DNA of 64,000 nt from NCBI GenBank assembly GCA_031400455.1, contig JANNPX010000010.1, positions 1 through 64,000 of the forward strand, given 5' to 3'. The DNA is from JANXYW01 sp031400455 (GTDB lineage: Bacteria; Chloroflexota; Dehalococcoidia; DSTF01; JACRBR01). The position numbers were made by a program, and so were the translations under genes. Under the pieces are notes generated by a model. That model was given only the letters and a program-made list of their open reading frames with translations, was not told the origin of the DNA and searched no databases. Shown piece by piece: positions 62,080 through 64,000 of the stretch (position 1 is its first letter; each line of letters opens with the position of its first letter).

Positions 62080-62958
62080 ATGCCGAACTCTGTGACCGTG
62101 CGCGTGCCTGCGACCTCGGCGAACCTGGGGCCGGGCTTCGACAGCCTTGGGCTGGCGCTGGCGTTGTCGCAGGATGTGACGCTCTCGCTGGACCATCAGC
62201 CAGACACGAACGACGGGCTGGCGCGGCTGGTGCTGGATGCGGCGCGGTCGGCCTATCGGCTGGCGCGCGTGCCGGTGCCGGAGCTGCGTGCTGCGGGCGC
62301 GCACTCGATCCCTATCGGGCGCGGGCTGGGCGCGAGCGCGGCGGCGCGGGCGGCGGGCATCGTCGGCGCGAACGCGCTGATGGGCGGCACGCTGAGCGAT
62401 GCGCAGATGCTGTTCCTGGGCGCGGGGCTGGAGGGGCACGCCGACAACATGGCGCCGGCGCTGTTCGGCGGGCTGCGCGTCGTCGTGCGTGACGGCGACG
62501 TGTTCCGGCACGTGGCGGCGCCGCTGGCACCCGGGCTGAAGGTCGTGCTGTTCGTGCCTGACTTCGAGATGCCGACGGGCGAAAGCCGCAAGCTGCTTCC
62601 GACCGAGCTTTCGAAAGAAGATGCGGTCTTCAACATCGGCCGCGCGTCGATGTTGATCGCGGCGCTGGCGAAGGGCGAGTGGGACGCGCTGGACATCGCG
62701 ACGCAGGACAAGCTGCACACGCCGGCGCGAACGAAGATCTTCTCGGGCATGCCGCGGATCTTCGCTGCGGCGAAAGAAGCGGGTGCGCTCTGCGCGTACC
62801 TGAGCGGCGGCGGGTCGACGGTGGCGACGTTTGCGGTGGAGGGCGAGGAGCGGATCGCGCGCGCGATGATGCAAGAGGCGATCGCACGGGGCTACCCGGG
62901 CCGCACGATGATCACCGAACCGAGCGAACACGGTGCGACCATCGTTTCGAGCAGTTAG
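62080..62958 (+). CDS. thrB: homoserine kinase
   Basis: A 292-residue GHMP kinase of threonine synthesis. VRVPATSANLGPGFDSLGLA is the start motif, PIGRGLGASAAARAAGIVGAN the ATP-binding loop (about residues 84-104) and SGGGSTV the C-terminal motif. It phosphorylates homoserine. The ATG at 62080 gives the classical N-terminus. Other threonine genes are not in the window. Confidence 0.93.
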   Translation: MPNSVTVRVPATSANLGPGFDSLGLALALSQDVTLSLDHQPDTNDGLARLVLDAARSAYRLARVPVPELRAAGAHSIPIGRGLGASAAARAAGIVGANALMGGTLSDAQMLFLGAGLEGHADNMAPALFGGLRVVVRDGDVFRHVAAPLAPGLKVVLFVPDFEMPTGESRKLLPTELSKEDAVFNIGRASMLIAALAKGEWDALDIATQDKLHTPARTKIFSGMPRIFAAAKEAGALCAYLSGGGSTVATFAVEGEERIARAMMQEAIARGYPGRTMITEPSEHGATIVSSS

Positions 62959-63100
62959 CGGCGTAGCAGCCGATTCGTCTTGGCCAGTCCAGGCTGTTCA
63001 GCCCCGATACCGACCCACGTCCGGCTTCACGTCTCAAGTCAGTATGGGGCGGGCGCGCGCCGGCGGGGTTTCACCCACGTTACGATCCTGTTATGGGACG

Positions 63101-64000
63101 TCAGGCGGCGTCGAGCTCGCGCACGCAGTTCCGGCCGGCTTCTTTCGCGAGGTACAGCGCCGTGTCGGCGGCTTCGATCAACCCGTCTTGATGCGCCGCG
63201 TCCTCCGGGAACAGGGCCAACCCGATGCTCACGCTTGCGCCGCAGGTGTGCGCGATCGTGCGCAGTCGCTCTGCGAGGATCTGTGCGTTTTCACGAGTCG
63301 AGTGCGGCGCCACGACGATGAACTCATCCCCGCCATAGCGCGCCACGAGATCGCCGCTGCGAACGACGGACTGCAGGGCCTGTGCGACATCGCGGAGCTT
63401 GTCGTCGCCGGCCGGGTGGCCGAACTTGTCGTTGATGTCTTTGAACTTGTCGAAGTCGATGAGCATCAGCGCGAGCGGCGTATTCTGTGCGATCGCTTCC
63501 TCGATGCTCTGCGGGTAGGACTCGTGGAAGCGGCGTCGGTTCGGCAGGCCGGTCAGTGAGTCGGTGACGGCGACCGAGGCGATGAGGTCACGCAGGCGTT
63601 GCTCGCCGCCGGCGAGGATCATCGCATTTATGCCCATCAGCTGCAGCCCGATCGTGACCACGACAACATACGACCACGAGACGCTGTGCCCGAGCGCACT
63701 GGTGATTCCGGCGAACGCAAGGTAGTTGATCGTCACCCACACTGCTTGCCAGGTCATCTCGCGGCGTGTGCTCAGGTGCGCCGCGCTTACCAGCCCGACG
63801 AAGTAGATCATGAATACGGGATTGCGAACGTCGTGCAGGGCGACCATCGCCACCGTCGTTGTGACGATATCCAGGTGGCGCACGACGGCGTTGATCCGCG
63901 CACTCTCACGGCCGGTCCGGGTGATCTGGATCTCGACGAGCAGAAGGAAGGCGTCGTACGTGGCAATGATGCCGGCGCTGACGATCAGCGCCTGCGTGCT
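63101..64000 (-). CDS. GGDEF diguanylate cyclase, membrane-bound (truncated by window edge)
   Basis: The frame is open to base 64000, so at least 300 residues are present and the N-terminus is missing. About five hydrophobic helices (one at the window edge, then VFMIYFVGLVSAAHL and SYVVVVTIGLQLMGINAMIL) lead to a GGDEF domain with the intact active site RYGGDEF. An RxxD inhibitory site (RSGD) lies five residues before it. It should make c-di-GMP and be feedback-inhibited. No EAL domain. Confidence 0.93.
   Translation of the reverse strand, partial: STQALIVSAGIIATYDAFLLLVEIQITRTGRESARINAVVRHLDIVTTTVAMVALHDVRNPVFMIYFVGLVSAAHLSTRREMTWQAVWVTINYLAFAGITSALGHSVSWSYVVVVTIGLQLMGINAMILAGGEQRLRDLIASVAVTDSLTGLPNRRRFHESYPQSIEEAIAQNTPLALMLIDFDKFKDINDKFGHPAGDDKLRDVAQALQSVVRSGDLVARYGGDEFIVVAPHSTRENAQILAERLRTIAHTCGASVSIGLALFPEDAAHQDGLIEAADTALYLAKEAGRNCVRELDAA

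Overview
The window is high-GC bacterial chromosome with dense, mostly single-direction gene runs and many ATGA/GTGA overlaps. The gene content suggests a Gram-positive-like (monoderm) lineage, most probably Chloroflexota (Dehalococcoidia-like). Supporting signs are an adenosylcobalamin-dependent ribonucleotide reductase, an F420-type (DDN-family) oxidoreductase, a WS/DGAT acyltransferase, paired class III CoA-transferases, a Thr/Pro-rich surface protein ending in an LPxAG-like motif plus membrane anchor, and families of short GTAGGGGC- or CACGAAGG-type intergenic repeats. An actinobacterial origin cannot be excluded from sequence alone, and no LPS or outer-membrane gene is seen.

Layout. 1-6.4 kb: end of an ABC-2 exporter, a broken endonuclease III remnant, a MarR regulator divergent from a small membrane protein and an MMPL transporter, a hypothetical gene and a methyltransferase. 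6.4-16.4 kb: a coherent sulfur-assimilation locus. It holds siroheme sulfite reductase, a [4Fe-4S] CysH, APS kinase, ATP sulfurylase, a Na/Pi-cotransporter-like permease, an Rrf2 regulator, CysK, a MoaD-MoeB fusion, a second free sulfur-carrier protein and a CysM-type synthase with an aromatic C-terminal tail. Together these give a route from sulfate to sulfide to carrier thiocarboxylate to cysteine, like the mycobacterial CysO/CysM route.

16.4-26.1 kb: an accessory block inserted directly behind cysM. A 19-22 bp core identical or close to the last codons of cysM recurs at about 16.40, 18.84, 20.55, 25.17 and 26.11 kb, and it separates discrete cargo modules: TetR/NTF2-like/membrane protein; FAD oxidoreductase; nucleotidyltransferase plus heterodimeric ABC exporter; methyltransferase. 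The last copy carries about 60 bp of degenerate cysM 3' end. A tRNA-Arg 3' fragment and two 157-bp direct repeats lie in the same block. I read it as a recombination hotspot or cassette-like array at the cysM 3' end.

26.2-36.1 kb: F420-type oxidoreductase, cobalt nitrile hydratase (beta, alpha, and an unusual [2Fe-2S]-accessory fusion), WS/DGAT, a thioesterase, DinB-like protein, universal stress protein and biotin genes bioY and bioB. 36.2-48.4 kb: surface proteins and lipoproteins, DinB-like protein, dnaG-rpoD, FmdB zinc ribbon, nrdJ and a mucin-like anchored protein. 48.5-54 kb (minus strand): an L,D-transpeptidase joined to a Fur-regulated zinc/manganese-type ABC transporter, a DUF4242-adenylate cyclase fusion, and an ECF sigma/anti-sigma pair. 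54.2-64 kb: ABC1 kinase, lipoprotein, ABM monooxygenase, CoA-transferase pair, an alpha/beta-hydrolase-LuxR regulator, GNAT, homoserine kinase and a truncated diguanylate cyclase at the edge.
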